DNA from: Trichocoleus sp. FACHB-46
GTDB lineage: Bacteria; Cyanobacteriota; Cyanobacteriia; FACHB-46
DNA length: 64,000 bases
Direction: 5' to 3'
Assembly (NCBI RefSeq): GCF_014695385.1
Contig: NZ_JACJOD010000013.1
Span: 372,001 to 436,000, forward strand
Positions 36,307 through 45,142 of this stretch are shown piece by piece. The notes below the pieces were generated by a model. The model worked only from the letters and a program-made list of their open reading frames with translations. It made no database searches and was not told the origin of the DNA. The position numbers were made by a program, and so were the translations under genes. The first letter of the stretch is position 1; each line of letters begins with the position of its first letter.

Positions 36307-37113
36307 ATGGACCAGAGTCAAGGGTCTCAGACTTGGTATAGTCAAGGGCATGTTTTGAGTGAACTCGGACGCTATGAAGGCGCGATCGATCGATACGATC
36401 GCGTGTTGGAGCTAAAACCAGACAATTATCAGGCTTGGTGCGATCGCGGCTATGCCTTAGAACATTTAGAGCGCTACGAAGAAGCACTTGTAAGTTTTGA
36501 GCGAGCTATTTCCTTAGCTCCTAAATTTGCCCCAGCCTGGCATGGCAAAGGCATTTCCCTAGGTAGACTGAACCGTTACGAAGAAGCGGTGGTTTGCTTC
36601 GATCGCATTATTAAATGGAGTCGCGATGACTACCGAGCTTGGTATAATAAAGGCAATGCTCTCAGTCATCTTTGCCAATATAAAGAAGCGATCGCGGCTT
36701 TTGACAAAGTTTTAGAATTTAAGCCTGACAAGTACCAGGCCTGGTACAAGCGCGGTGTAGCGTTGGCATATCTAGGGCGCTACTCGGATGCACTCACCAG
36801 CCTTGAAAATGCCGTGACGATCAAACCCCGTTGTCACTATGCTTGGAACTACCGGGGCATTGTGCTAATCAAGCTAGAACGTTGCCAAGAGGCTCTAGCT
36901 AGCTTCGAGCACTCTCTAAACAGTGAATCCTCCAATCCAAATGCCTGGTATGGCAAAGCCTGTTGCTACGCTTTGTTAGGGGATGTAGAGTTAACTATCA
37001 ACAATCTGTATCGAGCTTTTGACCTTAGCCCCAACCTGCATCGACTGATGGCTAAAACAGAGCCCATTTTTAACGAGATGCAGCAATATGCGGAGTATCA
37101 AGCGCTATTTTGA
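36307..37113 (+). CDS. tetratricopeptide repeat protein, 7 x 34 residues (paralogue)
   Basis: 268 residues with seven 34-residue TPRs in the same order as the upstream protein, plus the closing segment AFDLSPNLHRLMAKTEPIFNEMQQYAEYQALF, which corresponds to AIEQSPNVYRTMAKIDACFKPIRQSLDFQILV upstream. Gene duplication is evident. It begins MDQSQGSQTWYSQGHVLSELGRYEGAI. No catalytic domain. The two genes are 63 nt apart, probably one transcript. They precede a TPR-FHA gene, suggesting a local module of protein-protein interaction factors. Confidence 0.87.
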   Translation: MDQSQGSQTWYSQGHVLSELGRYEGAIDRYDRVLELKPDNYQAWCDRGYALEHLERYEEALVSFERAISLAPKFAPAWHGKGISLGRLNRYEEAVVCFDRIIKWSRDDYRAWYNKGNALSHLCQYKEAIAAFDKVLEFKPDKYQAWYKRGVALAYLGRYSDALTSLENAVTIKPRCHYAWNYRGIVLIKLERCQEALASFEHSLNSESSNPNAWYGKACCYALLGDVELTINNLYRAFDLSPNLHRLMAKTEPIFNEMQQYAEYQALF

Positions 37114-37626
37114 GACTCGCGAGTTTGTAGCACGAGCTGCTGATCAGTTATTTGAGCAGGCTAGGCTCAGCAATGAGTCAGAATTCTTTGCTGGCCAATT
37201 CTAGTTATCGGCTCTAGTTATCGGCCAGATTATTCAACTTTCAGGTTGCTTAGTTTAAAGAAGTGTTTTATTGGTTAGCTTTAAGTACTTTTTTAGATCC
37301 AAAACTCAACTCTTGCTAAGTTTTCCTGTTAAAGCAGTCACTCAGCGACTATAGCAGTCTTAAAATGATTTATAAAATTGGTGGGCTGTGAGAGGCACAC
37401 CCCATGTGGAATCGCGATCGCTACATAAATTAATGTATTTGTGACAGTCAAAGCAGTGACCTAAGGCAGAGACAGTAGTCTCCAGGTTTACTTATACTGG
37501 TAAAGACGTAAAAGCCCTAGCAAGTTTTGCTTCTGTCAGGATTAACTTCCTTTGATAGAAATTTGTCCCATCTGAGCCTTACTGCCCTATTAGCATTCAG
37601 CTCAGATTTACTGAATAATTCAAGCC
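37114..37626. other. intergenic region with a perfect 13-bp tandem repeat
   Basis: No gene. The sequence TCTAGTTATCGGC occurs twice in tandem at 37200-37212 and 37213-37225. An inverted repeat TACAT-6 nt-ATGTA lies at 37422-37437, near a HIP1 copy. The promoter of the TPR-FHA gene presumably lies here. Confidence 0.6.
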
Positions 37627-38721
37627 ATGCTTGACACAGGTCAACTTCCCCTCAGTGGCGAACCTCTACTCTGGTTTCAGCAGGGTCTTCTCTCTGCAAC
37701 CCAAAAAGAGTACGAGCAAGCGGTTGCGAGTTATGACTGCGTTCTTAGAGTCAGACCAGATTGCTTTGATGTCTGGTATGAACGTGGTTTGGCATTAGAA
37801 AACTTAGGTACTTACAACGACGCGATCGCCAGTTACGATAGAGCACTACAACTGCAGCCCCCCAAAGATGTAGCTTGCGTAATCTGGCAAAATCGCGGCG
37901 ATGCCCAGCAATATGGTTTGGGGCAGTATGCCGACGCGATTGCCAGCTATGACCGAGCGTTACAAGTTAATTCAGAACATTACCAAGCTTGGCAAAATCG
38001 CGGCAATGCTCTCTTATATGGGTTCAACCAATATGCCGAGGCGATCGCCAGCTATGACCGAGCGTTACAGCTCAAACCAGATTATTACTTAGCTTGGCGC
38101 AATCGAGGCAATGCTTTGATTGAACTTACTAGATATAGTGAGGCGATTGCCAGCTATGATCGAGCGCTAGAAATTGAACCTAACGACCAAGCGGCTAGTT
38201 ATGGTCGTAGCTGTGCTCTGGAGCGATCGGGTCTAGCTTACAAGCAACCAACTACCAATCCTGTTTGGTATGGGCGGGGCTATTCAGAGTTAAACCCCTT
38301 AGATGAAGCTGCGATCGAAGCAAATGAAACATCCGTTTTTATTGCTCATCCAGGCACTAACCATACCCAGCAGCAACCAATTTTTGTCCTAGAAGATGAG
38401 CAGGGAACGAGAGAAATCACTCTTGAGAAATCTTCCTACTCCATCGGTCGCGACCCCAAAAGTGATATTTGCCTACACTCGCAGTTTGTGTCTCGGCAAC
38501 ATGCAACTTTGCTCAAGATTCTTCGAGATGACGGTACCTATATTTACCAGATTGTAGATGGTGCCTTAGGGGGTAAGCGCAGCACAAATGGTCTAATGAT
38601 TAACGGTCGTAAGCATCGAGCGTGGGATTTAGCTCATGACGATGTTGTAGTATTCGGACCTCAAGTCCGAGCTTTGTACTTTACTTCACCCCAACCACCA
38701 CTGGATTCTAGTCCGGATTAA
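37627..38721 (+). CDS. TPR-FHA fusion protein
   Basis: 364 residues. Five TPRs (about 12-190) of the AWxNRGNALxxxxxYxEAIASYDRAL type lead into a linker and a C-terminal FHA domain (about 262-350): EITLEKSSYSIGRDPKSDICLHSQFVSRQHATL, then TNGLMINGRKHRAWDLAHDDVVVFG. The FHA residues that contact phosphothreonine (Arg in SIGRD, Ser-Arg-x-His in VSRQHA, Asn in TNG) are present. FHA reads pThr, so the protein probably couples a Ser/Thr-kinase signal to a TPR scaffold. No kinase gene is adjacent. Adjacent TPR paralogues could be partners (inference). Confidence 0.9.
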   Translation: MLDTGQLPLSGEPLLWFQQGLLSATQKEYEQAVASYDCVLRVRPDCFDVWYERGLALENLGTYNDAIASYDRALQLQPPKDVACVIWQNRGDAQQYGLGQYADAIASYDRALQVNSEHYQAWQNRGNALLYGFNQYAEAIASYDRALQLKPDYYLAWRNRGNALIELTRYSEAIASYDRALEIEPNDQAASYGRSCALERSGLAYKQPTTNPVWYGRGYSELNPLDEAAIEANETSVFIAHPGTNHTQQQPIFVLEDEQGTREITLEKSSYSIGRDPKSDICLHSQFVSRQHATLLKILRDDGTYIYQIVDGALGGKRSTNGLMINGRKHRAWDLAHDDVVVFGPQVRALYFTSPQPPLDSSPD

Positions 38722-39323
38722 TACTTGCAGGCGGCTGTTCTTCGTGGTTTCTTTATCAGAATTCCACCCTTTTATTAGTAGCTTTACGGATCAAACCAGC
38801 AATCTGTGAGATGTTGGACTTACGCAACCAGAGCCTGAACTTGCCCAATTCACCGCTCTTCATCCTGGTAGGTCACCTTTCAGTTCAGGGTCGCTGTAAT
38901 ACTTCAGGCGACGACTCGCCTAGTCCTCAATCGTTTTGAATTCGAACTTTAGAGGGAGGGTGGTTTATTCGCTCGAGAGTTACAAAGCAAGGCGTGCCGC
39001 CTTATTTTTGGTCTAGGCGCAGGGTTCATCTCTCATAGCAAAGGTAGCCACCCAAAAAAACACTAATCTCAGAATCGATTCTGGGTGACTCCTGCAAGAC
39101 ACTTCTTGTAGGGTTCTACTGCCAGGGTTGAGAACTAAACCTAATTAGGACTTGGTTGAGTCGTAACATCAGCTATCTGTTTTGCTGATCAAGGGATGTG
39201 CTGCCGCTAATGCGAAGCTGAAGACCCTCAAGCTTTCTCAGACAACATCTAGCTAAAAATTACTTCAGAAAAACATCAATACATATTTATTGACACTGAT
39301 ACAAGTGAGTAAAGGGAGTTGAC
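38722..39323. other. long intergenic region upstream of sucrose synthase
   Basis: No gene accepted. It holds a perfect 14-nt palindrome CAGAATCGATTCTG (39070-39083) and, at 38813-38828, GTTGGACTTACGCAAC, whose core resembles ends I associate with cyanobacterial insertion-type repeats; without a partner end it is only a possible relic. AAAGGGAG just before ATG 39324 is the sucrose synthase ribosome binding site. Confidence 0.5.
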
Positions 39324-41747
39324 ATGTCAGAACTGATTCAGGCCGTTCTAGACAACAATGAGAAGACGGATCTGCGCCAATTTCTTAGAGACCTACGCCA
39401 GCAAGAGCAGCGCTACCTATTACGCAACGAGATTTTGAATGCATTTTCGGCTTATTGTAGCCATCATGAAAAACCTGAACAGTTTTGCCATGGTTCTCAT
39501 CTCGGTAAGCTGATTGCTTACACGCAAGAAATTATTTTGGATGAGGGGAGCTTCTGCTTCATTGTTCGTCCCAAAATTGCCAGCCAAGAAGTTTTTCGCC
39601 TCTCTGAAGATGACCTCACCGTTGATGTGATGACGGTACAAGAGTTGTTAGATATTCGTGACCTCTTGGTTAATCGCTTCCATCCCAACGAAGGGGATGT
39701 CTTAGAGCTAGATTTCCAACCTTTTTACGACTACTCGCCAAGCATTCGCGATCCCAAGAATATTGGTAAAGGCGTTCAGTTTCTCAACCGCTTTCTATCC
39801 AGTAAGTTGTTTCAAGACCCACAGGAATGGTTAGAAGCGCTATTTAAGTTTTTGAGTCTCCACCGTCACAACGGAACCCAGCTCTTAATTAATGAACGCA
39901 TCAAAAGTCAGGGTGAGCTTTCTTCCCAGGTCAAAAAGGCTCTGCAATTTGTCAGTGGGCGTCCAGATACGGCTGCGTACGAAACCTTTCGCTTTGATTT
40001 TCAATCAATGGGTTTTGAACCCGGTTGGGGGAACACAGTGGGTCGGGTTAAGGAGACCCTAGAGCTTTTAGACGAACTAGTTGATTCCCCAGACCACCAA
40101 ACTTTGGAAGCTTTCATCTCTCGGATTCCAATGGTGTTCCGGGTGGTTTTAGTGTCTCCTCACGGTTGGTTTGGTCAAGAAGGCGTATTGGGACGACCAG
40201 ACACAGGCGGTCAAGTTGTCTACGTGCTCGACCAAGCCAAGAGTTTAGAGAAGCAACTCCAAGAGGATTTGTGTCTGGCTGGATTGGATGTGACAAAGGT
40301 AAAACCTAAGGTCATTATTCTCAGTCGGTTAATCCCCAATAGTGATGGCACTCGTTGTAATCAGCGCTTAGAAAAAGTCCACGGTACGGATAATGCTTGG
40401 ATTTTGCGAGTTCCTTTCCGGGATTTCAATCCAAATCTGACCCAAAGCTGGATTTCCCGCTTTGAAATCTGGCCTTATTTGGAAACCTACGCGATCGATT
40501 CTGAGAGAGAGCTTCTGGCAGAGTTTGAAGGCCGACCTGACTTGATTGTGGGCAACTATTCAGACGGCAATTTAGTGGCCTTTTTGTTAGCCCGTCGTCT
40601 GAAAGTCACGCAGTGTAATGTTGCCCATGCTTTAGAGAAGTCAAAGTACCTGTTCAGCAACCTCTACTGGCAAGATTCCGAGGAGCAATACCACTTCTCG
40701 CTCCAGTTCACGGCAGACTTGATTGCTATGAACGCTGCGAATTTCATTATCAGCAGCACTTACCAGGAAATTGTAGGGACACCTGACAGCATTGGTCAGT
40801 ATGAGTCTTACAAGTGCTTTACCATGCCAGAGCTTTACCATGTGGTGAATGGTGTGGAGCTGTTCAGCCCTAAGTTTAATGTGGTTCCGCCAGGAGTAAA
40901 TGAAGCGGTTTACTTCCCCTATACCCGCAGCGAAGATCGCTTACCTGACGATCGCGATCGCTTAGAGGATTTGCTTTTCACGCTGGATGACCCAGAGCAG
41001 GTCTATGGAAAGCTTGATGATCCAAGCAAACAGCCTTTGTTTTCCATGGCGAGACTCGATCGCATTAAAAACTTGACTGGGTTAGCCGAGTGTTTTGGTC
41101 GCAGTCCAGAACTACAGGAGCGCTGCAATCTGATTTTGGTGGCAGGTAAGTTGCGGGTAGAGGATACAGCAGATCGCGAAGAAGCTAGCGAGATGGAAAA
41201 GCTCTATCGCATCATTGATGAATACAATCTTCACGGCAAGATTCGTTGGTTGGGGGTGCGTTTGCCCAAGACTGACTCCGGTGAAATTTATCGCGTCATC
41301 GCGGATCACCAAGGCATTTTTGTGCAACCAGCGCTGTTTGAAGCATTCGGCTTGACGATTCTAGAAGCCATGATTTCTGGTATACCCACGTTTGCCACTC
41401 AGTTTGGTGGACCCTTAGAAATTATTCAGGATCGGGTGAATGGCTTCTACATCAACCCGACAAAACTGGACGAAATGGCTGAGAAGATTCTGGAGTTTGT
41501 TTCTAAGTGCGAGCAAAATCCTGATTACTGGCAAGAAATCTCTAGCCGAGGGGTAGAGCGGGTTTACAGTACTTACACTTGGAGAATCCATACCACGCGC
41601 TTGTTGTCGCTGGCTAAGATTTATGGCTTCTGGAATTACACTTCTCAGGAAGACCGAGAAGATATGCTCCGCTACTTGGAGTCTTTGTTCTACCTACTCT
41701 TTAAACCCAGAGCTAAGCAATTGTTAGAACAGCACATGCATCGTTAA
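39324..41747 (+). CDS. sus: sucrose synthase
   Basis: 807 residues, the usual length for cyanobacterial and plant sucrose synthase: reversible UDP/ADP-glucose plus fructose to sucrose. N-terminal regulatory segment (1-~270), then the GT-B catalytic domains: SPHGWFGQEGVLGRPDTGGQVVYVLDQAKSLE, NYSDGNLVAFLLARRL, NVAHALEKSKYLFSNLYW, FSMARLDRIKNLTGLAECFG and EAFGLTILEAMISGIPTFATQFGGPLEII, with the E-x7-E motif. In filamentous cyanobacteria the enzyme links sucrose to glycogen and N2 fixation. Strong AAAGGGAG site precedes the ATG. A HIP1-containing terminator follows. Confidence 0.97.
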   Translation: MSELIQAVLDNNEKTDLRQFLRDLRQQEQRYLLRNEILNAFSAYCSHHEKPEQFCHGSHLGKLIAYTQEIILDEGSFCFIVRPKIASQEVFRLSEDDLTVDVMTVQELLDIRDLLVNRFHPNEGDVLELDFQPFYDYSPSIRDPKNIGKGVQFLNRFLSSKLFQDPQEWLEALFKFLSLHRHNGTQLLINERIKSQGELSSQVKKALQFVSGRPDTAAYETFRFDFQSMGFEPGWGNTVGRVKETLELLDELVDSPDHQTLEAFISRIPMVFRVVLVSPHGWFGQEGVLGRPDTGGQVVYVLDQAKSLEKQLQEDLCLAGLDVTKVKPKVIILSRLIPNSDGTRCNQRLEKVHGTDNAWILRVPFRDFNPNLTQSWISRFEIWPYLETYAIDSERELLAEFEGRPDLIVGNYSDGNLVAFLLARRLKVTQCNVAHALEKSKYLFSNLYWQDSEEQYHFSLQFTADLIAMNAANFIISSTYQEIVGTPDSIGQYESYKCFTMPELYHVVNGVELFSPKFNVVPPGVNEAVYFPYTRSEDRLPDDRDRLEDLLFTLDDPEQVYGKLDDPSKQPLFSMARLDRIKNLTGLAECFGRSPELQERCNLILVAGKLRVEDTADREEASEMEKLYRIIDEYNLHGKIRWLGVRLPKTDSGEIYRVIADHQGIFVQPALFEAFGLTILEAMISGIPTFATQFGGPLEIIQDRVNGFYINPTKLDEMAEKILEFVSKCEQNPDYWQEISSRGVERVYSTYTWRIHTTRLLSLAKIYGFWNYTSQEDREDMLRYLESLFYLLFKPRAKQLLEQHMHR

Positions 41748-41779
41748 GCGGTTTAACTGAACTCAAGGTTTTTAACGGT

Positions 41780-41826
41780 AAGCGATCGCCTCCTATTTAC
41801 GTTGCAGGAGGCGATCGCTTTGTTTT
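41780..41826. terminator. terminator with HIP1 octamers in the stem
   Basis: 15-bp perfect stem AAGCGATCGCCTCCT (41780-41794) / AGGAGGCGATCGCTT (41806-41820), 11-nt loop, then TGTTTTG. It lies between the convergent sucrose synthase and WD40 genes. Both arms contain GCGATCGC. Confidence 0.85.
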
Positions 41827-41831
41827 GCCGC

Positions 41832-42986
41832 TTATTTAGTACAGCTCCAGATTTTGATACTGCCGTCGGTACAACCGCTGGCTAAAGAACAACCATCCAG
41901 GCTAAAGCTAACTGTACTCACCCATTTGGCATGACCAGGCAGTAGACGGCTCCAAGACTTACCGAAGGTTCGAAGTAATCTGCCAGTTAGAGGACACCAA
42001 AGCTTCACCGTTTCATCGGCACTACCACTAGCTACGGTTTGTCCATCAGGGCTAAAGGCAACAGATAGAACATCACCTGCGTGTCCATTCAGAATTATTT
42101 GCAGTTCACCACTGGCCCAGTTCCACAGCCTGATTGTTTTATCCTCACTAGCACTGGCCAAGATAGAACCGTCCGGGCTGAAGGCAAGAGAAGTAACTCG
42201 ATGGGAATGACCGACTAACGTACTTGAGAGTTCGCCTGTCTTAAGATCCCAAAGCTTGATAGTTTGGTCATAGCTACAACTCGCCAAAACTTGGCCTTGG
42301 GGATCGAACGCGACGCCACTGACTGTATCCGTATGCCCCAAGAAAGTTTGCTGCCACGTGCCTGTAGAGAGATCCCAGAGTTTAACGCTATTGTCATAGC
42401 TGCCGCTAGCTGCTATTTGGCCATCGGGAGCGATCGCGACAGTCTTAACTCCAGCCGTATGGTCTCTTAGGGTATGTAATAGAGTCCTGGTTCGTAGATC
42501 CCAAACTTTAATGGCGTCCTCATCAGCACTACTACTCACTAAGTAGGGATGGACTTCTTGGGCAGTTTCTAGCTGGTCATCTGGAGCGGTGCCAATACTG
42601 GCTAGCTTAGCGTTTATAGCTATAGAGCTAACAGCGATGGAACTGACAGAACCAATATGACTCGGAAAGCTATTAAGAAGTTTTCGGGTTTGTCGGTGCC
42701 ACACTTTAATGGTGTGACCAGGTTGCCCACCCCAGGCAGAATGACCACAAATTAAGGTCTGTCCATCTGCACTAAAAGCAACGGATGACACCAAGGCTGG
42801 ATAGACCGAGAAGGTGGACTGGAGCTGAGCCTGTTGCCAAGCTGAACCTACTTGGTTCCCAACCACTGAGCCATTGCCTTTTAGGGCATCCAGAACGGCT
42901 TGGGTCATTCCTGACTTTAGTTTTGAAGCAGTCCAAGCCGTTAAATCTACCAGACCACTCTTTTGAGAAATTTGCTTACCAGTCAT
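41832..42986 (-). CDS. WD40 repeat protein (seven-bladed propeller)
   Basis: 384 residues. After a ~65-residue N-terminal region with a helical segment (VDLTAWTASKLKSGMTQAVLDALKGNG) come seven WD units, for example GVKTVAIAPDGQIAASGSYDNSVKLW, VSGVAFDPQGQVLASCSYD, VTSLAFSPDGSILASASEDKTIRLW and VLSVAFSPDGQTVASGSADETVKLW. Repeats 1 and 2 are more diverged. This predicts one closed seven-bladed propeller. No fused protein kinase or NACHT domain is present, unlike many cyanobacterial WD40 proteins. Function is scaffold/interaction, partners unknown. Confidence 0.9.
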   Translation of the reverse strand: MTGKQISQKSGLVDLTAWTASKLKSGMTQAVLDALKGNGSVVGNQVGSAWQQAQLQSTFSVYPALVSSVAFSADGQTLICGHSAWGGQPGHTIKVWHRQTRKLLNSFPSHIGSVSSIAVSSIAINAKLASIGTAPDDQLETAQEVHPYLVSSSADEDAIKVWDLRTRTLLHTLRDHTAGVKTVAIAPDGQIAASGSYDNSVKLWDLSTGTWQQTFLGHTDTVSGVAFDPQGQVLASCSYDQTIKLWDLKTGELSSTLVGHSHRVTSLAFSPDGSILASASEDKTIRLWNWASGELQIILNGHAGDVLSVAFSPDGQTVASGSADETVKLWCPLTGRLLRTFGKSWSRLLPGHAKWVSTVSFSLDGCSLASGCTDGSIKIWSCTK

Positions 42987-43323
42987 TCAGGCTCGTTACT
43001 CCAATGAGTCAAGGGTGAGGAAGACAGACTTTCAAAGAAATGCCCTGAGCCACTCACTAGTCAGAAGTAGATTGGGTGCCTGAACAATGAGTATCCGGTT
43101 TTACTCAGCGATCGCATTTGAGCGCTCAGCTAAGATTTACACGCTTCAGAGCTTTTTCAAAGGTTCAGCCAGGTTCTTATCAGAAACACACCTGGCAAAC
43201 TATATGTATGTTTCCCAACAAATTAGTAAAATCTGCTACCTAAATTTTTTACTACTGACTTAATAAAGTACTAAGCAACTCAGTGTCAGACTCATGACTT
43301 TGTCCTTGTGAGACATTGCTCTT

Positions 43324-43365
43324 AAAAATTAGGAGGCAAAGACATTAAGTTGCGTCTTTACCTCC
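43324..43365 (-). terminator. terminator after the Ca2+/H+ antiporter gene
   Basis: Minus strand: GGAGGTAAAGAC - 10 nt - GTCTTTGCCTCC with one internal mismatch, then TAATTTTT. It closes the antiporter transcript. The rest of the 42987-43405 spacer has no accepted gene; a 58-codon frame (43087-43263) lacks a ribosome binding site. Confidence 0.75.
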
Positions 43366-43405
43366 AGAAATAGATTGAGAAGCTATAGCTCGTCTTGTAA
43401 TTTCG

Positions 43406-44524
43406 CTAGATCAGACCCTCGACTACAGGGTGAAAGTAAAAAGCAAATCCTAGGACTAAGTAAGCAGCTAGGAGCAAAGTCCCTTCTAGCCAATTAGAGC
43501 GACCATCCGAACTAATCGAGTTGGCAATTAGAACAGCAACGGCAACGGCAACTAGCTCAAAAGGATTGAAGTTTAGGTCCATCGGCTGGTCCATCAGCCA
43601 TCCTGCTAAAACCAACACCGGAGCCACAAATAAAGCAATTTGCAAGCTAGAACCGACCGCCACTGATACCGAAAGATCCATTTTGTTTTTCATGGCCACG
43701 GTCACAGCCGTTGCATGTTCTGCGGCATTACCGACAATGGGTAATAAAATCACTCCTGTAAAGAGGGAAGTCAACCCCAGGCGAGTTGTAGCGACTTCTA
43801 GAGTGTCCACTAGCAACTCTGATTCCACAGCAACGAGAAGCGTGGCACCTAACAAGACTCCGATCCACAAGGGTAAATTGACTTTATGCTCAGAGCCATC
43901 CGGGGCCAAGTTTGCCTCGGCAAGTTCTTCGGGGGCCAGTTCTGCCAGTCCTACATCGTAGAGATAGGTGTGGGTCCGCATGGAGAACAAGAGAGTCAGG
44001 CCATAAACCACGATTAAAACTAGAGCTACAGCGATCGATAGCTTCTGAATAGTGATGGGGCTGATCCCGGTTGAGGTGACATTCACTGCGGTGGGTAGCA
44101 GCAGAGCAATCACGGCCAGGTTCATCGAAGACGCGTTTACCCGCGCCACAATAGGTTGAAATTCCTGCTCTTTGTAACGCAACCCACCCAGCAGCATCGA
44201 GAGGCCCATCACGAGGAGTAAGTTGCCAATGATCGACCCCGTAATGCTGGCTTTGACAACATCAATCAATCCTGCTCGCAAGGCGACTAAAGCAATAATC
44301 AGTTCGGTAGCATTGCCAAAGGTAGCATTGAGCAACCCACCCAAAGAAGGCCCAGCCACAACCGCAATTTCTTCGGTAGCGGTGCCCATCCAAGCGGCTA
44401 GGGGTAGAATTGCTAACCCAGCGGTGATAAAAACCACTAGCGATCCCCAGTCCAACAAATGAGCGGCGATCGAAATGGGCACAAAGATCAGTAATCCAGT
44501 AAAAACTATGTCTTTAATTGTCAT
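43406..44524 (-). CDS. cax: Ca2+/H+ antiporter (CAX family)
   Basis: 372 residues with about eleven hydrophobic helices and the two inverted alpha-repeats of the CaCA superfamily: FGNATELIIALVALRAGLIDVVKASITGSIIGNLLLVMG and GNAAEHATAVTVAMKNKMDLSVSVAVGSSLQIALFVAP. The GNATE/GNAAEH glutamates and histidine are the cation site. An acidic loop (DVGLAELAPEELAEANLAPDG) joins the halves. Expected role is calcium export or vacuole-like storage driven by the proton gradient, important for salt/alkali tolerance in cyanobacteria. Divergent from the GH57 gene across a 550-620 nt gap. Confidence 0.93.
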   Translation of the reverse strand: MTIKDIVFTGLLIFVPISIAAHLLDWGSLVVFITAGLAILPLAAWMGTATEEIAVVAGPSLGGLLNATFGNATELIIALVALRAGLIDVVKASITGSIIGNLLLVMGLSMLLGGLRYKEQEFQPIVARVNASSMNLAVIALLLPTAVNVTSTGISPITIQKLSIAVALVLIVVYGLTLLFSMRTHTYLYDVGLAELAPEELAEANLAPDGSEHKVNLPLWIGVLLGATLLVAVESELLVDTLEVATTRLGLTSLFTGVILLPIVGNAAEHATAVTVAMKNKMDLSVSVAVGSSLQIALFVAPVLVLAGWLMDQPMDLNFNPFELVAVAVAVLIANSISSDGRSNWLEGTLLLAAYLVLGFAFYFHPVVEGLI

Positions 44525-45142
44525 TAAGGTTGAACGCTATAGATTTGCAGTTAGGTGAACGAATCCCGACTCTAGAATACCCAACACCGCACCGGGTGCT
44601 AATTTCGGCTCACTATCTTCCCAAAAGCCACTATTCCAAGCCCAAATTAAGTAACAAAACCTTGCTTTTGGTGTTTTACGCGCAATTCTTGTTGTGAATC
44701 CTTAACTGACTGTTAAATTTATCTGGCCTTTACGGTTCAATCGGGCTATGTTACCCAGCAATGTTTTGCTAGCTTTCGCGCCTTGCATCGCCGTCTGGTC
44801 TTTGATCCCCGAAAAGCCTAATTCTCAAGGCTCAGTTTCAGGACGCTTAGATTGTGCTTTTAGTCAGATTGTTTAGTCGTTTACTCTTAGATAGAGTGCT
44901 ACCTGAATCTTCAAACAGCCTTGGTGCGATCGCAGCTTACCTGTCGTTCTCTGTGCGTTACCTTCTCCAGAAACCACTGGTCAAGCCAAGCTGACGCCCA
45001 TTAATTATTCCTTTCACATCTCACAAGATCACATCTCACAAGGCTTGTTGCTATTGCTAACTCCTGCCATAACACCGTGGTTCCGTGGTGGCTAGGTAAG
45101 TTATTTCTGTCTCGCTCCCTTCTTTATTTGGATAGACCTAAG
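44525..45142. other. divergent intergenic region, nothing recognised
   Basis: Spacer between the antiporter and GH57 genes, A/T-rich near the antiporter. A 42-codon frame starting ATG 44748 was rejected for lack of a ribosome binding site. No RNA gene or repeat seen. Confidence 0.45.

Noticed and set aside
43091-43104. Perfect NtcA consensus GTA-N8-TAC upstream of the WD40 gene
   Set aside because: Only six bases are fixed, so ~15 matches are expected per 64 kb by chance. The nearest -10-like element (TACTTC, 21 nt downstream on the minus strand) does not fit TAN3T. Not enough to call a promoter.
43087-43263. 58-codon forward frame between WD40 and antiporter genes
   Set aside because: No Shine-Dalgarno sequence, overlaps a region with operator-like motifs, composition unlike neighbouring genes.
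44748-44876. 42-codon forward frame upstream of the GH57 gene
   Set aside because: No ribosome binding site and no recognisable protein pattern; start lies in an A/T-rich leader.
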